Assembly (NCBI GenBank): GCA_947568835.1
Contig: OX387605.1
Span: 15,132,418 to 15,196,417 of the forward strand
Reading direction: 5' to 3'
Length of the DNA stretch: 64,000 bases
DNA from: Protonemura montana
Lineage: Eukaryota > Arthropoda > Insecta > Plecoptera > Nemouridae
In this document: positions 14,984 to 24,062 of the stretch, piece by piece
Layout: every line of letters starts with the position of its first letter
Position numbering within the stretch: the stretch's first letter is position 1
The notes under the pieces: generated by a model
Database searches by the model: none
What the model was told of the DNA's origin: nothing
Seen by the model: the letters and a program-made list of their open reading frames with translations, nothing else
Translations under genes and position numbers: made by a program

Positions 14984-15720
14984 GGCGTCGTCGTCAGGAA
15001 ACGAGGGCCGTATGCCCCCAGGGTGCATGTCTCCCCGACTAGTCGACGGGCGGCACCGTCATGGCCAGGATGGAGGGATGCTGACGGTGATTGGTCCAGA
15101 GCTCATAATAAGACGTCATGCGACCCTCTCTTGCAAGTCGGCGTCGGTCGGCGTCGCGTCCAGCTGCCACCGCGACGCTGTCGCCGTCTAAGACACCGTC
15201 GGTCTGTCTCCGGCGTCTTATATTATTGCCGCCGACGCCGCCGCCGACGCCGCCGTAATACTACATCGATCTTACTTGCTTTCCACCGACGCGCCGCAAG
15301 ATAATATGCGAGCAGGCGTTATTCACTCGGGCGACGTAGACAACAAGACAAGAAGATTGGTATAAATGATTCAATGGATTTGCAATTTAAGAGAGTCTGG
15401 GGCGAGGTGCTTTATAGCATGGTCAGAAAGATGGATACTGAGCGCTGCAAGGCGTCGCGACGCTCTCGACGTCTGGCTCGTTCGCCAATAAGACTATATG
15501 CGGGGTTAATTCAGTAATGAGCTGTACTTTTGCGCATGTCATGTGCGGGAAATTACCGTCTGTCTTCTTTGCATGCATAAACTTCGGGCGCTATCTCGTC
15601 GCATTATGCCGGCGCAATTTGTTTAAAAGATGGCCGGCCTTTTACGTTCTCCGCTCTCAATTCGCGCCGTCGCCGACGACGACGATGATGACGACGACGC
15701 CTTGCCGACGAGGACGGTAA
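14984..15720. promoter_or_regulatory. CpG-rich islet with clustered GGCGTC/GACGCC words
   Basis: Repeated GGCGTCG/CGACGCC words cluster at 15137-15161, 15228-15255, 15451-15475 and 15667-15715, with many CpG dinucleotides, in otherwise AT-rich DNA. There is no convincing coding frame; the open frames here are arginine/alanine-rich by-products of the repeat words. It may be an unmethylated regulatory island or simply a mutation-driven low-complexity patch. No promoter motif such as TATA or Inr was identified. Confidence 0.4.
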
Positions 15721-16992
15721 TACATATTTATGTCCCATCTTATAAGTAAGTCTTCGTTTTCAATTACTTGGGCGGATTAAAAAAAAAATGCGCTGCATAA
15801 AAAGGAAATTTTAAATCGTTTCGGAATTGGAATACAGGATTATATTTTTATATTCAAAGGAAACTCGTTTTTAAGGAATGATAATTACGAACTGAAGTAA
15901 CATTATTCATGCTGGGGGCTAAAAGAAAATGACAAAGCACTAAGTAGATTACATTAACCCGAGTATGGAGCTCTAGCATTGCGGTAATCTTAGAAAACGC
16001 CAGGGCAGTTGTACAAGGATGCGAGCGAGTCCTGCAGCTAGAGAGATCCAAGTCCTTACCGACGAACCGAGGCGATTCAGGCAGAGTCCTGGAAAATGAA
16101 TTCCCTGCCGCTCGCCCCCGATCTCAATACCGAACGAATGCAGTGAATTTAAATTCGTCTCAACCTTTATCCCCAGCCATTGCATTCACAATATCCAAGC
16201 CCCATATTGGCTTTCTTCGAATACATTCCCGTTATACAAGCGTAAACATTTGTCTGGCTTGGGTGTATATACTAAGCCATACACTCGCAGGCCTGCGCCC
16301 GCGCAGCCGCTAAGCAACACAAGCATTTTCATTAATTAATTGAACAAACGGGTTGCCTTTGTGAGTCAAATACATAAATTATATGTTTGGTTAAATGTTG
16401 GTAAAGCCGTAGCATGGGAAAATAGCACGAATTACTAGCACAGCTTTGAAATATAGAGCCGTAGCCTAGTAAAATTACAAACTGGCGAAGGTGTATTCAA
16501 ATCTCATTCGGGTATTCGGGGCCCGATTAATGAGGGTAAGAAACGGACTTGACAGCGTTGAATATGACAACAATTTCAGCATCGGGATCCCGTTTGATGG
16601 ACATCGGCTAATTGGAGGCAGTCGCTGTGATGCAATTGAATAATTAGCCCCTATCACGAGATTGTGTGCCTTGCGAGGGGGTGAAAGCAAGAGGGTGGAA
16701 TGCGAGAACAGCGCGAGGAAGATAGAGAGGGGTGGGGGTGGTGGGGGGGGGGGGTTGAGCGAGCGAGCAAGGGTAGTTTTAAGAGACACTGAAGAAAGGT
16801 CGTTGTATTAGAGAAATAAACTATGACTGAAAAAGGTAAATAAAATAAGACAGAAAGCGTTACTGGAAAAAGAACGAAAGGAATGAGGATGTATAAAGGG
16901 AGACAAATTGATTTAGCACGTTGTTAGCAATAAAGGAAGATCTATGGTAGTAGTATAAGCTAGCATGGCGGAAAGTTTGGGAGGGCATACTA

Positions 16993-17012
16993 GGGGGGGG
17001 GGGGGGGGGGGG
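16993..17012. repeat. Poly(G) tract, 20 nt
   Basis: An uninterrupted run of 20 G, 275 bp upstream of the LTR retrotransposon insertion point. Confidence 0.95.
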
Positions 17013-17283
17013 TGAAAAGCGAACTTTACGAAAACAGATGACGTTGATTTATGAATAAATACATCGGAGATCGAGAGATAACTTTACACAGATTCAACAT
17101 TTGCAGAACGAATGGATTTGTCAAATTTCAATTTCACTTTTCCGCGAGTTCGATTCGCCTTGCCTCGCCTCGTGCGGGAAACTTGTGCTTCGATTGCACC
17201 GTCAACGAACGACCGAGCAAGCGAGCGAGCGAACAGAGCGACGCAAAACTTCAGCGCACTTGCCGCCCAAGAAAGTCTGATGA

Positions 17284-17287
17284 AAAT
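17284..17287 (+). repeat. Target site duplication (left)
   Basis: AAAT lies directly before the TG of the 5' LTR and is repeated directly after the CA of the 3' LTR (26664-26667). A 4-bp duplication fits the 4-6 bp cut of Ty3/Gypsy integrases. Its presence shows this is an intact insertion, not a recombinant. Confidence 0.85.
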
Positions 17288-17338
17288 TGTTAACAGTTGT
17301 TAACAGGGCACATCTGTACCTCTTGCCCATCTCACCTA

Positions 17339-17358
17339 TGACGTCATTATCAGCCAAT
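17339..17358 (+). promoter_or_regulatory. U3 promoter motifs: CRE and CCAAT box
   Basis: TGACGTCA (17339-17346) is the full palindromic binding site of CREB/ATF bZIP factors. CCAAT (17354-17358) follows 7 bp later. Together they are a plausible U3 activator module. The same pair recurs in the 3' LTR at 26327-26334 and just downstream. No clear TATA box was seen. The U3/R border cannot be placed from sequence alone. Confidence 0.5.
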
Positions 17359-17624
17359 CACAGCATGCCCCCCCACTACTCAGTACCCTAGACCGATAAC
17401 AACTACCTACTGGACCAAGAGGAGAGAAAGAATAGGGAGACGCTATCTAGATCCCTTAGAGTAGACACCTATCAGACTACTTCATTCACTCCTACCAATT
17501 TATTATAATTATCTTTCCTTCAATAAATTAAAGTTTGCGTTCAATTTAAATCCAGTTACTCTATTCCATTACCTTTCCTCCAAGTGCTCCAGCTCCTACA
17601 CACTTCCCCCTATTTTTATGTAAA

Positions 17625-17669
17625 CCGTCGCTCTCCCGACCGCTCGCCGTTACCATACTTGAGCGACGG
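17625..17669 (+). other. 9-bp inverted repeat at the end of the LTR (U5)
   Basis: CCGTCGCTC (17625-17633) and GAGCGACGG (17661-17669) are perfect reverse complements separated by 27 nt. In the genomic RNA this could form a U5 stem-loop ending 7 nt before the primer site, a position where retroviral and Gypsy RNAs often carry structures for primer placement or packaging. Function is inferred only. Confidence 0.55.
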
Positions 17670-17676
17670 CTAACAT

Positions 17677-17687
17677 TGGTGGCAGCG
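17677..17687 (+). other. Primer binding site, tRNA-Leu type
   Basis: TGGTGGCAGCG starts one base after the LTR end. It is complementary to an 11-nt tRNA 3' end CGCUGCCACCA. That end (A discriminator plus CGCUGCC acceptor strand) is characteristic of some eukaryotic tRNA-Leu. Many errantiviruses use tRNA-Ser or tRNA-Lys instead. The match stops after 11 nt. Confidence 0.65.
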
Positions 17688-17958
17688 TACCCGAAACGAA
17701 TCCTAAGTTCGTCTCTGAAGACGGTACCAACTACTACTCGACTTCTCGACTTCCACTGTGGACGACCTCCACCCGCGGGCCAGACGCCATGTCTACCGAC
17801 TGCTACATGCCATCTTTATCATACCCGGGTGAGTTGTAACGTGCGTTATCTCTCCACGCATTCTGATTATTAGCGACCTTCCGAAGCGTGCTTATCTCGC
17901 AGTAGGCCCCTCGTAGTACTACCATTTTATCTCTGTTTTTTCCCTCTGCATCGCCGAC
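17688..17958 (+). other. Retrotransposon leader with uORF and candidate splice donor
   Basis: The 271-nt untranslated leader lies between primer site and gag. An ATG at 17789 opens a 16-codon upstream frame that stops at 17837-17839. Inside it, GG|GTGAGTTG at 17829 is a strong 5' splice donor. The 40 nt from that ATG to the donor leave one base over. The acceptor before env supplies two bases ahead of the env ATG, so splicing would keep the reading frame. The leader may therefore start both a short uORF on unspliced RNA and a spliced env product. Confidence 0.5.
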
Positions 17959-19152
17959 ATGGCCGAAGAGCATGTAGTTGTCCAGCATCTGATAGGAAGT
18001 GTCCTAGGCACGCTCGACCTTGTGCCCGTTTTCTCGGGAGGGGAGGGTTCGATCCCCGTCGCCGACTTTCTCGAATACGTCGAGAGCGCAGGAGCGATAT
18101 CATCGTGGAATGACCCACAAAAGCTCGGCGTCGCACAGATCAAACTGATAGGCAAAGCGAAGGCCTTCGTGAAGTCGCACCCAGAAGTTAAAGCCCTTAA
18201 TACCTGGGAAGAGTTTAAGGACACAATGCTCCAAAAATTCCAACCGAAACAACCAGGAGTATACGCAGACTACCATTTTAGATCTAGCGTCCAGGGCCCA
18301 GACGAGTGTGTAGACGATTTCGCCACCCGCCTGCGCGAGAAAGGGGAAGCCACTGTAGTGACCCCTGAGAACGACGCAGAGAAGGCATATGCCGCGAAGG
18401 TCCTAGACAGAGACCTCCTAAACTATTTTTTAAACGGTATAAAGCATAGCTTAAAACCTTTTGTGTATACTCACAGCCCGACATCATTCAAGGACGCTGT
18501 GAAGATCGCACTGGCTGAGGAAAAAAATGCACTCCTACTAACCAGGTCGCGAAAGGGTTTGTTTAGTGTTTCGGACCCAGCACGATTATCAATCGAGCAT
18601 AATATGCACCAAAGGTCAGCAGGGCCCCCGACGGCCGGTTTTGCACAAGCAGCCCCACAAATGTGTATGCCATATCCAGTAACAGGTTGGGCCCCAAGCA
18701 TAATTGCACCACAAAACCCGTACTACCAGACGCCCTACCCGCAGCAGCCTTTTCCAATAATGATGTACCCCCAGCACAGTAACCCATACTTCACGAACCC
18801 CGGGCCCCAGCAACCAGTTTTCGCAAGCAATTCCAGCGCCACCCAAAATTTCCCAAGTGCCCAGGACACTCGGACCCCGCGAGCCCCGCAGACCAACCAC
18901 GCCGGGACGATCGGGCGCGGCCAAAGTGCCAGATCTAATCAACCCTGGACCAGGAACCCAACCCAGGAAGCCTGCGCTAACTGCGGTGCTTTTGGACACC
19001 TGAGGGAGACATGCACCCGCCCTTTCCGCCCTATCTGTGAAGGATGTGGACGACGCGGCCACAGACAAAACGAGTGCCGACGTAGCACCCAGCAGTCCCC
19101 AAACGGCTGGAATTCCACGACCGGGCCCAAGGTGGTGGAAAACAAAAATTAG
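17959..19152 (+). CDS. gag: Gag polyprotein of the Ty3/Gypsy element
   Basis: A 397-residue structural protein that assembles the particle and binds element RNA. Residues about 35-195 form the helical capsid-like retrotransposon Gag region (FLEYVESAG, TWEEFKDTMLQKF, YFLNGIKHSLKPF). Residues about 230-335 are rich in Pro, Gln, Asn and Tyr. Two CCHC zinc knuckles, both CX2CX4HX4C, follow at residues 339-352 (CANCGAFGHLRETC) and 360-373 (CEGCGRRGHRQNEC); they are the nucleocapsid-type RNA-binding units. The ATG at 17959 is the first that opens the long frame. The frame ends TAG at 19150-19152, overlapping the pol frame, which is shifted by -1. No break or frameshift is seen inside gag. Confidence 0.95.
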   Translation: MAEEHVVVQHLIGSVLGTLDLVPVFSGGEGSIPVADFLEYVESAGAISSWNDPQKLGVAQIKLIGKAKAFVKSHPEVKALNTWEEFKDTMLQKFQPKQPGVYADYHFRSSVQGPDECVDDFATRLREKGEATVVTPENDAEKAYAAKVLDRDLLNYFLNGIKHSLKPFVYTHSPTSFKDAVKIALAEEKNALLLTRSRKGLFSVSDPARLSIEHNMHQRSAGPPTAGFAQAAPQMCMPYPVTGWAPSIIAPQNPYYQTPYPQQPFPIMMYPQHSNPYFTNPGPQQPVFASNSSATQNFPSAQDTRTPRAPQTNHAGTIGRGQSARSNQPWTRNPTQEACANCGAFGHLRETCTRPFRPICEGCGRRGHRQNECRRSTQQSPNGWNSTTGPKVVENKN

Positions 19153-19167
19153 ACCCGGGCAGCCCCG
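19086..19167 (+). promoter_or_regulatory. Gag-pol overlap with candidate -1 frameshift signal
   Basis: The pol frame opens after a TAG at 19083-19085 and overlaps gag up to 19152, so a shift within 19086-19152 is needed. The last gag codons are AAC AAA AAT TAG. The A5 run at 19144-19148 allows a -1 slip on AAA AAT just before the stop. Six nt downstream, CGGG (19156-19159) and CCCG (19164-19167) can pair around a 4-nt loop. The heptamer C AAA AAT is not a canonical X XXY YYZ site, so the exact slip point is inferred. Confidence 0.55.
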
Positions 19168-22100
19168 AAACTCCTAGACGCGTAGACGACACCCTAATCC
19201 CCCTCAGTAATTTATATTTTTTAGGTCAAAAACCAGGACGCCTACGGGCACTAAAATTGTTCGTTTCAGATTCACCATATAATTTCCTCGTAGACCCCGG
19301 CGCAGTTGTTTCCCTAGTTAGAAGTCATGTCGTACACCATAATTCATGGAAAAAAGAGTACGACTGGCAAGACAACAGATTCACAGGAATCACAGGACAC
19401 GCAATAAGTTTCGACCAACAAGCTACTATTCCGTTTCGTTTTACCGCACAAGACACGAGCGAAATAGAACACACATGTCTTGTTTGCTCACACGACATCC
19501 AAATTCCTCCCGGTATCGATGGTTTATTAGGCATAGATTTTTTCGATAGGTGCGAAGTAATCCTGGACTTCAAAAACAATATAGCCACTACGCAAGGACG
19601 GAATTTTCCACTCACATTCGTCTCTCATCTTGGTCAGCATTTCGATGCCGGTGCACTGAAATACGACTCACGTGAGACAAGGCAAACTGTAGCTCCTCAC
19701 AAGAGACCGCCTAGGACAGAGATAGCTTCCGTGAGAAAGCGCATGACCAAGAGAGATGATGAGAGTGCAACAAATAACGTGCCCGACACAGTACCCACCG
19801 TCGCGACGCCCGAGAGCCGCAAGATAGCTAGCACGCCCGCACATGTATATAGGGACTTAGCAATCCATGAAAGGGTCACCCTGCAAGTGACCCCAGGACA
19901 ACTAGGAACCTTAGATTTAAGCATTATAAATACCAGTCCACCAGAAGAGTTAGTTAGAAATACCAGTCCACCAGATGAGTTAGTTAGAAATACCAGTCTA
20001 CCAGAGAATAAAGCTAAGAGCCACCCTCCCTCATCAAAAGCACTTCCTACCCTTGCCCCTGACCTAGACACCCCCAGAGTAAACTGTCCCAACTTCCAGC
20101 GCCACAAACCAGTGAGAAGACGTTCTCGCTGGCATCGGAACAACTCGGGAGTTAAGAAGCCCGAATTAGGCCCCCAACCAGTAGGGCAGCAAACCACCCG
20201 TAAAGGCCAGGACACACTACAACACGACAAAATAGACAACGAACCCCCGCCAAGAGGTGACCCGAAGGACAATGCGCTCATCGAACATCAGAGACCGAAC
20301 GAGTTCCCACGCGAAAATAGCGAAGTTCAGGCTCCCGAGTTACACGATCCCGATAACGCGAAAAGAACACGTACGCACATAGAGTACAAACGATCGACAG
20401 TCAGCGAATCTGACACCGATCCTGACTCACCGTTCCCGCCGACAGAGGCCTGTGAGAATATAGCAACTGATCACTGTTATGTTTATGCCATGGGTCCCAT
20501 CCGGATTCCACCAAATTGCGAACTGCTCTGTGCAGGTCGACAGGGATTAACTACCCCTGGTGACCGCCTGATTAGCCCCGTCGAGCTCAAAATTTATGGA
20601 GTTACCGTTGCGAGAGTCTTAGTGACCTCGCGTGAGGATAAAGAAGTCCAGATGAGGATTAAGAACACGTCCGACACAGAAAGAGTCATCCAGAAGAATA
20701 CCATTCTCGGTATATCTGAACCATTCACCCCCGAACCAGCTCCACACTCTAATAATGGAGACAACCTAATAGCAGGAGTAGGATACGCACTAGACAAGTC
20801 CACGCTACTAAATTTCAAAGAATATTTCAAGTTAGACCATCTTGAACCCGAAACCAAAAAAGATACACTAGCACTTCTACATGAATACCAAGACATTTTT
20901 ATGCTCCCCGGTACCCGCCTCGGTTCCACGAGCAAAGTAGAACACCATATCGACACAGGAAACCACGCACCGATCAGAACCTACCCCTATCGCGTACCAT
21001 TCACGCAGCGGGAGGTACTCAACGAGATGATTGATAAGCTGTTGGAAGATGAGATAATCGAACCGTCAGAATCAGCATGGGTATCCCCGTGCCTACTTGT
21101 GTCCAAGAAATTAGGAGGACCAGGGGCCGAAGGTGTAAGACTTTGCATAGATTATCGAAAACTAAACGCCATCACTACAAGAGATTTCTACCCCCTCCCT
21201 AATCTCCAAGACTCCTTGTTCCAACTTAAATCGCAATCAACCTTTTCTACACTCGACTTCCAAAGCGGATATCATCAAGTGAAGGTAGCAGAAGGCAGCC
21301 AAGACAAGACTAGCTTCGCCACTTTTAGGGGCACATTCAAATTTCGCAGGTTACCAATGGGGTTGATGAACTCCGGAGCTTGCTGGCAAAGACTCTGCGA
21401 TAACCTCATATCTGGCCTAAACGATCACGCTAGCGTTTATTTGGACGACATCATTTGTTTTAGCCACGGCCCAACCCTAAATCACCTATCAGTTTTACGA
21501 AAAGTCTTCGACCGCATACGCGATGCTAATTTGAAATTAAAGCCCTCCAAATGTCATTTCCTCGTACCCGAGACCAATTACCTAGGCCACGTCGTCTCTC
21601 AATCGGGTATCAAGCCGGACGAGAAACTGCTACATACCATCAAATCGATGCAACCTCCAAAAGATGTAAAAGCGCTCAAAAGATTTATCGGTACGATAAT
21701 GTTCTACGCTAAATTCATCCCTTCGTGTGCGGAACTAGCCGCACCCCTAAACTTCCTGACCCGAAAGAACACCCCTTTCATCTGGTCCGAAGAGTGCCAG
21801 ACGAATTTCGAAAAACTGCGGTCGGCCCTAACTAGCGATTCACTATTAATATACCCCAATTTCGACGACCAATTCATTTTAGAGTGCGACGCGTCAAACA
21901 AATCCCTAGGAGTCATTTTATCTCAATTAAGGGATGGAGATATCCGCCCTGTAGCATACGCCAGCAGAGGGTTAAACAAACACGAAGTGAATTACACCAC
22001 CACAGAACTCGAATGCTTAGCCTTGGTATGGGGCGTTAAATATTTCCACTGTTTCCTCCACAGCGCAAAACACCCCTTCGTAGCAATAACAGACCACGCA

Positions 22101-23999
22101 TCCCTTCTTTGGCTCAAAAACATGAAAGACCCGACATCTCGTTTGGCCAGATGGGCCCTACAGCTCGCACATCATAACTACGTGATACAGCATAGACCAG
22201 GCCGGCACCATACGAACGCTGACTGGCTATCACGCCTTCCCCCACCACTACCAGTAAACATGATTCAAGATGATGAAAATGACGAAGAGTACACGCCAGT
22301 GATAGACAGAGACAGACTACGACTTGAGCAACGTCACGACATCGCGATACGACCGATAATCGACACCCTTCTCGACGACCCCAATTCAAGCGACGATCAC
22401 TATCTCGACGACGATGGACTCCTTTTCAAAAACAACCCTGGATTACATGACAGCGACCAACTTGTAGTCCCTGCGTCGCTAAAACATAAAATCATGACAA
22501 CCCACCACAACCTCCCCATGGCAGGTCATGTAGGATTCGAAAAAACATACAAAGCCATTAGAGCTAGATTCATATGGCCCACCATTCACAAAGATGTAAA
22601 AAAATTTTGCGAGCAATGTGTGACTTGCCAGTTGTTCAAAAAATCTCCACACCAGAAGAAAGCACCCCTTCAAAACTTTGCTACCGTTAACTTGCAACCT
22701 TTTAGCCACATGAGTTGTGACATTGTAGGACCCTTACCCGTCAGCGATAAAGGCCGAAAATACATCCTCACCTTCCAATGTGCATTTACAAGGTACATAG
22801 AGATTTTCCCTCTTTCCGACACGAAGGCCACCACGATAGCCCGAAAATTCGTGACGGGCGTAATCACCAGGCATGGGGCACCCCAAGTTTTGCTATCAGA
22901 CATGGGCGCGAATCTTATTTCCTCCGTAATGAAAGAAACTTGCAAGATGTTGAAGATAAAAAAAATCCAAACCACCCCGTACCATCCCGCAGGGAATGGA
23001 AGAGTGGAGAGAATGCACCGTTCGTTGAAGGCCATCCTCCAAACCCTTGTGAATCAACAGCACTCCGACTGGGACACTAATCTGCCCTTCGTAAAAATGG
23101 CCTACCACAGCACAGTTCACGCCGCGTTAAAAAATTTCTCCCCTAATCAACTAGTTTTCGGGAGAGAGATCGAGTTTCCGTTTGATTGCACAATCAGATC
23201 CTCACGCGTCCGTCACGACCTCGACACCAACTACGCGGAAGAAGTTGCCGAACGGTTGAGACTAACCTTTAAAATCGTCCGCGAGACCCTTCAGGACTAT
23301 CAAGAAAAACAAAAAATCCAATTCGACAAAAAGACCGCCCCAGTCCAGTTTAAACTCCACGACAAGGTCCTTCTAGACGACCCGGCATGCAAACCGAATT
23401 TATCTAGGAAATTAAAGCCTAAATTCACAGGACCTTGGCAAATCATAGACGTCCCAGGACCAGTCACTTTCAAAATCAAAAACCTATCCACAAACAAGCA
23501 GAAATTAGTCCACGCAAATCGCCTCAAATTGTTTAAGTCACCAGACGAAGACGCAAAAGTTGAGTCGGAAAACGCCGACGTCACGAAATTGCCACCCGTT
23601 CCACCCCTCCTAGCTCACCCCGTGATGAAGTTCCCGGCGATCCCCATGCGTTTCCATTCACGCCTGATCAACACCCCCGAGATTCAGCGACCTGGCCCCG
23701 AGCCAGACTCAGAACCAACCCCAGTACCAGAACCAAACTACGAAGTAGAGGCGCAGGACGAGGATCCAGCAGTGCGCGCAGGCAGTCCCGAAATGCCACA
23801 CCGGCTCCCCGAACCCCCCCATGGGCCACCCGAGGACACCGTTTCCACTCCCGAAGCCGCATCCCCTCCACCAGACCTACCCCCAGTCCACAGATACCGC
23901 CTCCGCAGCGTCGCCAAAGCTGACGACCAACCCTGGATCTTCCAGCGGACGCCCCCAACCCCAAGACCAACAAACACAAATTATAAAAGCACCCAGTAA
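19149..23999 (+). CDS. pol: Pol polyprotein: protease, RT, RNase H, integrase
   Basis: Made as a Gag-Pol fusion by -1 frameshift; no ATG starts the frame (residues here are counted from 19257). An aspartic protease has DPG at 13-15 and GLLGID at 89-94. A long spacer (about 120-540) holds three 10-residue NTSPPEELVR-like repeats. Reverse transcriptase (about 555-770) has YLDD at 728-731. RNase H has D878, E919 and D946. Integrase has an HHCC zinc site (H1083, H1091, C1121, C1124) and the triad D1155-X59-D1215-X35-E1251. A GPY/F-like module (FTGPWQI) starts at 1390, and a Pro/Glu-rich tail ends the protein. RT, RNase H and integrase look intact. The protease motif is D-P-G rather than D-T/S-G, one base from ACC. 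It ends TAA at 23997-23999. Confidence 0.95.
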   Translation, partial: LDPGSPETPRRVDDTLIPLSNLYFLGQKPGRLRALKLFVSDSPYNFLVDPGAVVSLVRSHVVHHNSWKKEYDWQDNRFTGITGHAISFDQQATIPFRFTAQDTSEIEHTCLVCSHDIQIPPGIDGLLGIDFFDRCEVILDFKNNIATTQGRNFPLTFVSHLGQHFDAGALKYDSRETRQTVAPHKRPPRTEIASVRKRMTKRDDESATNNVPDTVPTVATPESRKIASTPAHVYRDLAIHERVTLQVTPGQLGTLDLSIINTSPPEELVRNTSPPDELVRNTSLPENKAKSHPPSSKALPTLAPDLDTPRVNCPNFQRHKPVRRRSRWHRNNSGVKKPELGPQPVGQQTTRKGQDTLQHDKIDNEPPPRGDPKDNALIEHQRPNEFPRENSEVQAPELHDPDNAKRTRTHIEYKRSTVSESDTDPDSPFPPTEACENIATDHCYVYAMGPIRIPPNCELLCAGRQGLTTPGDRLISPVELKIYGVTVARVLVTSREDKEVQMRIKNTSDTERVIQKNTILGISEPFTPEPAPHSNNGDNLIAGVGYALDKSTLLNFKEYFKLDHLEPETKKDTLALLHEYQDIFMLPGTRLGSTSKVEHHIDTGNHAPIRTYPYRVPFTQREVLNEMIDKLLEDEIIEPSESAWVSPCLLVSKKLGGPGAEGVRLCIDYRKLNAITTRDFYPLPNLQDSLFQLKSQSTFSTLDFQSGYHQVKVAEGSQDKTSFATFRGTFKFRRLPMGLMNSGACWQRLCDNLISGLNDHASVYLDDIICFSHGPTLNHLSVLRKVFDRIRDANLKLKPSKCHFLVPETNYLGHVVSQSGIKPDEKLLHTIKSMQPPKDVKALKRFIGTIMFYAKFIPSCAELAAPLNFLTRKNTPFIWSEECQTNFEKLRSALTSDSLLIYPNFDDQFILECDASNKSLGVILSQLRDGDIRPVAYASRGLNKHEVNYTTTELECLALVWGVKYFHCFLHSAKHPFVAITDHASLLWLKNMKDPTSRLARWALQLAHHNYVIQHRPGRHHTNADWLSRLPPPLPVNMIQDDENDEEYTPVIDRDRLRLEQRHDIAIRPIIDTLLDDPNSSDDHYLDDDGLLFKNNPGLHDSDQLVVPASLKHKIMTTHHNLPMAGHVGFEKTYKAIRARFIWPTIHKDVKKFCEQCVTCQLFKKSPHQKKAPLQNFATVNLQPFSHMSCDIVGPLPVSDKGRKYILTFQCAFTRYIEIFPLSDTKATTIARKFVTGVITRHGAPQVLLSDMGANLISSVMKETCKMLKIKKIQTTPYHPAGNGRVERMHRSLKAILQTLVNQQHSDWDTNLPFVKMAYHSTVHAALKNFSPNQLVFGREIEFPFDCTIRSSRVRHDLDTNYAEEVAERLRLTFKIVRETLQDYQEKQKIQFDKKTAPVQFKLHDKVLLDDPACKPNLSRKLKPKFTGPWQIIDVPGPVTFKIKNLSTNKQKLVHANRLKLFKSPDEDAKVESENADVTKLPPVPPLLAHPVMKFPAIPMRFHSRLINTPEIQRPGPEPDSEPTPVPEPNYEVEAQDEDPAVRAGSPEMPHRLPEPPHGPPEDTVSTPEAASPPPDLPPVHRYRLRSVAKADDQPWIFQRTPPTPRPTNTNYKSTQ
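19929..20018 (+). repeat. Three in-frame 30-bp tandem repeats in the pol spacer
   Basis: Three adjacent 30-bp units at 19929-19958, 19959-19988 and 19989-20018 encode NTSPPEELVR, NTSPPDELVR and a diverged NTSLPENKAK. The first two differ by about one base, so the duplication is recent. They sit in the protease-RT spacer, outside any catalytic domain. Confidence 0.9.
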
Positions 24000-24062
24000 C
24001 TCCCCAAGACGTCTAGTCAGCTAGACCCATATTTCATATCTCCACCCACCCTTTTTAAAGCA
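24000..24062 (+). promoter_or_regulatory. Pol-env junction: stem-loop and candidate env splice acceptor
   Basis: The 63 nt between the pol stop and the env ATG contain a perfect inverted repeat GTCTAG-TCAG-CTAGAC (24011-24026). A pyrimidine-rich stretch then ends in AAAG at 24060, two bases before the env ATG. This is a reasonable 3' splice acceptor for a subgenomic env RNA using the leader donor at 17829. Errantiviruses such as gypsy express env from a spliced RNA; use of these particular sites is inferred. Confidence 0.5.

Larger units (their letters stand above)
2117..17287. other. Non-coding flank, no gene seen
   Basis: This is AT-rich DNA with short simple repeats: (ATT)n near 3606-3626, (GT)n at 7547-7574, (TA)n at 9395-9407 and an A run near 9686-9700. 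CpG-rich islets lie near 3340-3425, 6400-6560, 14030-14060 and 14980-15720. C or G homopolymers lie at 4174-4190, 4448-4462, 16743-16754 and 16993-17012. Open frames are short, compositionally biased and match nothing I recognise. No tRNA or rRNA gene was found by looking for A/B-box patterns. Confidence 0.6.
17288..17675 (+). repeat. 5' LTR, 388 bp
   Basis: It starts TGTTAACAG and ends GGCTAACA, with short inverted termini TGTTA/TAACA. The first 20 bases are two near-copies of a 10-mer (TGTTAACAGT, TGTTAACAGG). It contains a CRE palindrome, a CCAAT box, an AATAAA signal (17522-17527) and a 9-bp inverted repeat near its end. By eye it equals the 3' LTR base for base over the same length. Confidence 0.97.

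Noticed and set aside
18040-18062. tRNA B-box-like GGGTTCGATCCCC
   Set aside because: It lies inside the gag coding frame (residues GEGSIP), with no A box or cloverleaf upstream.
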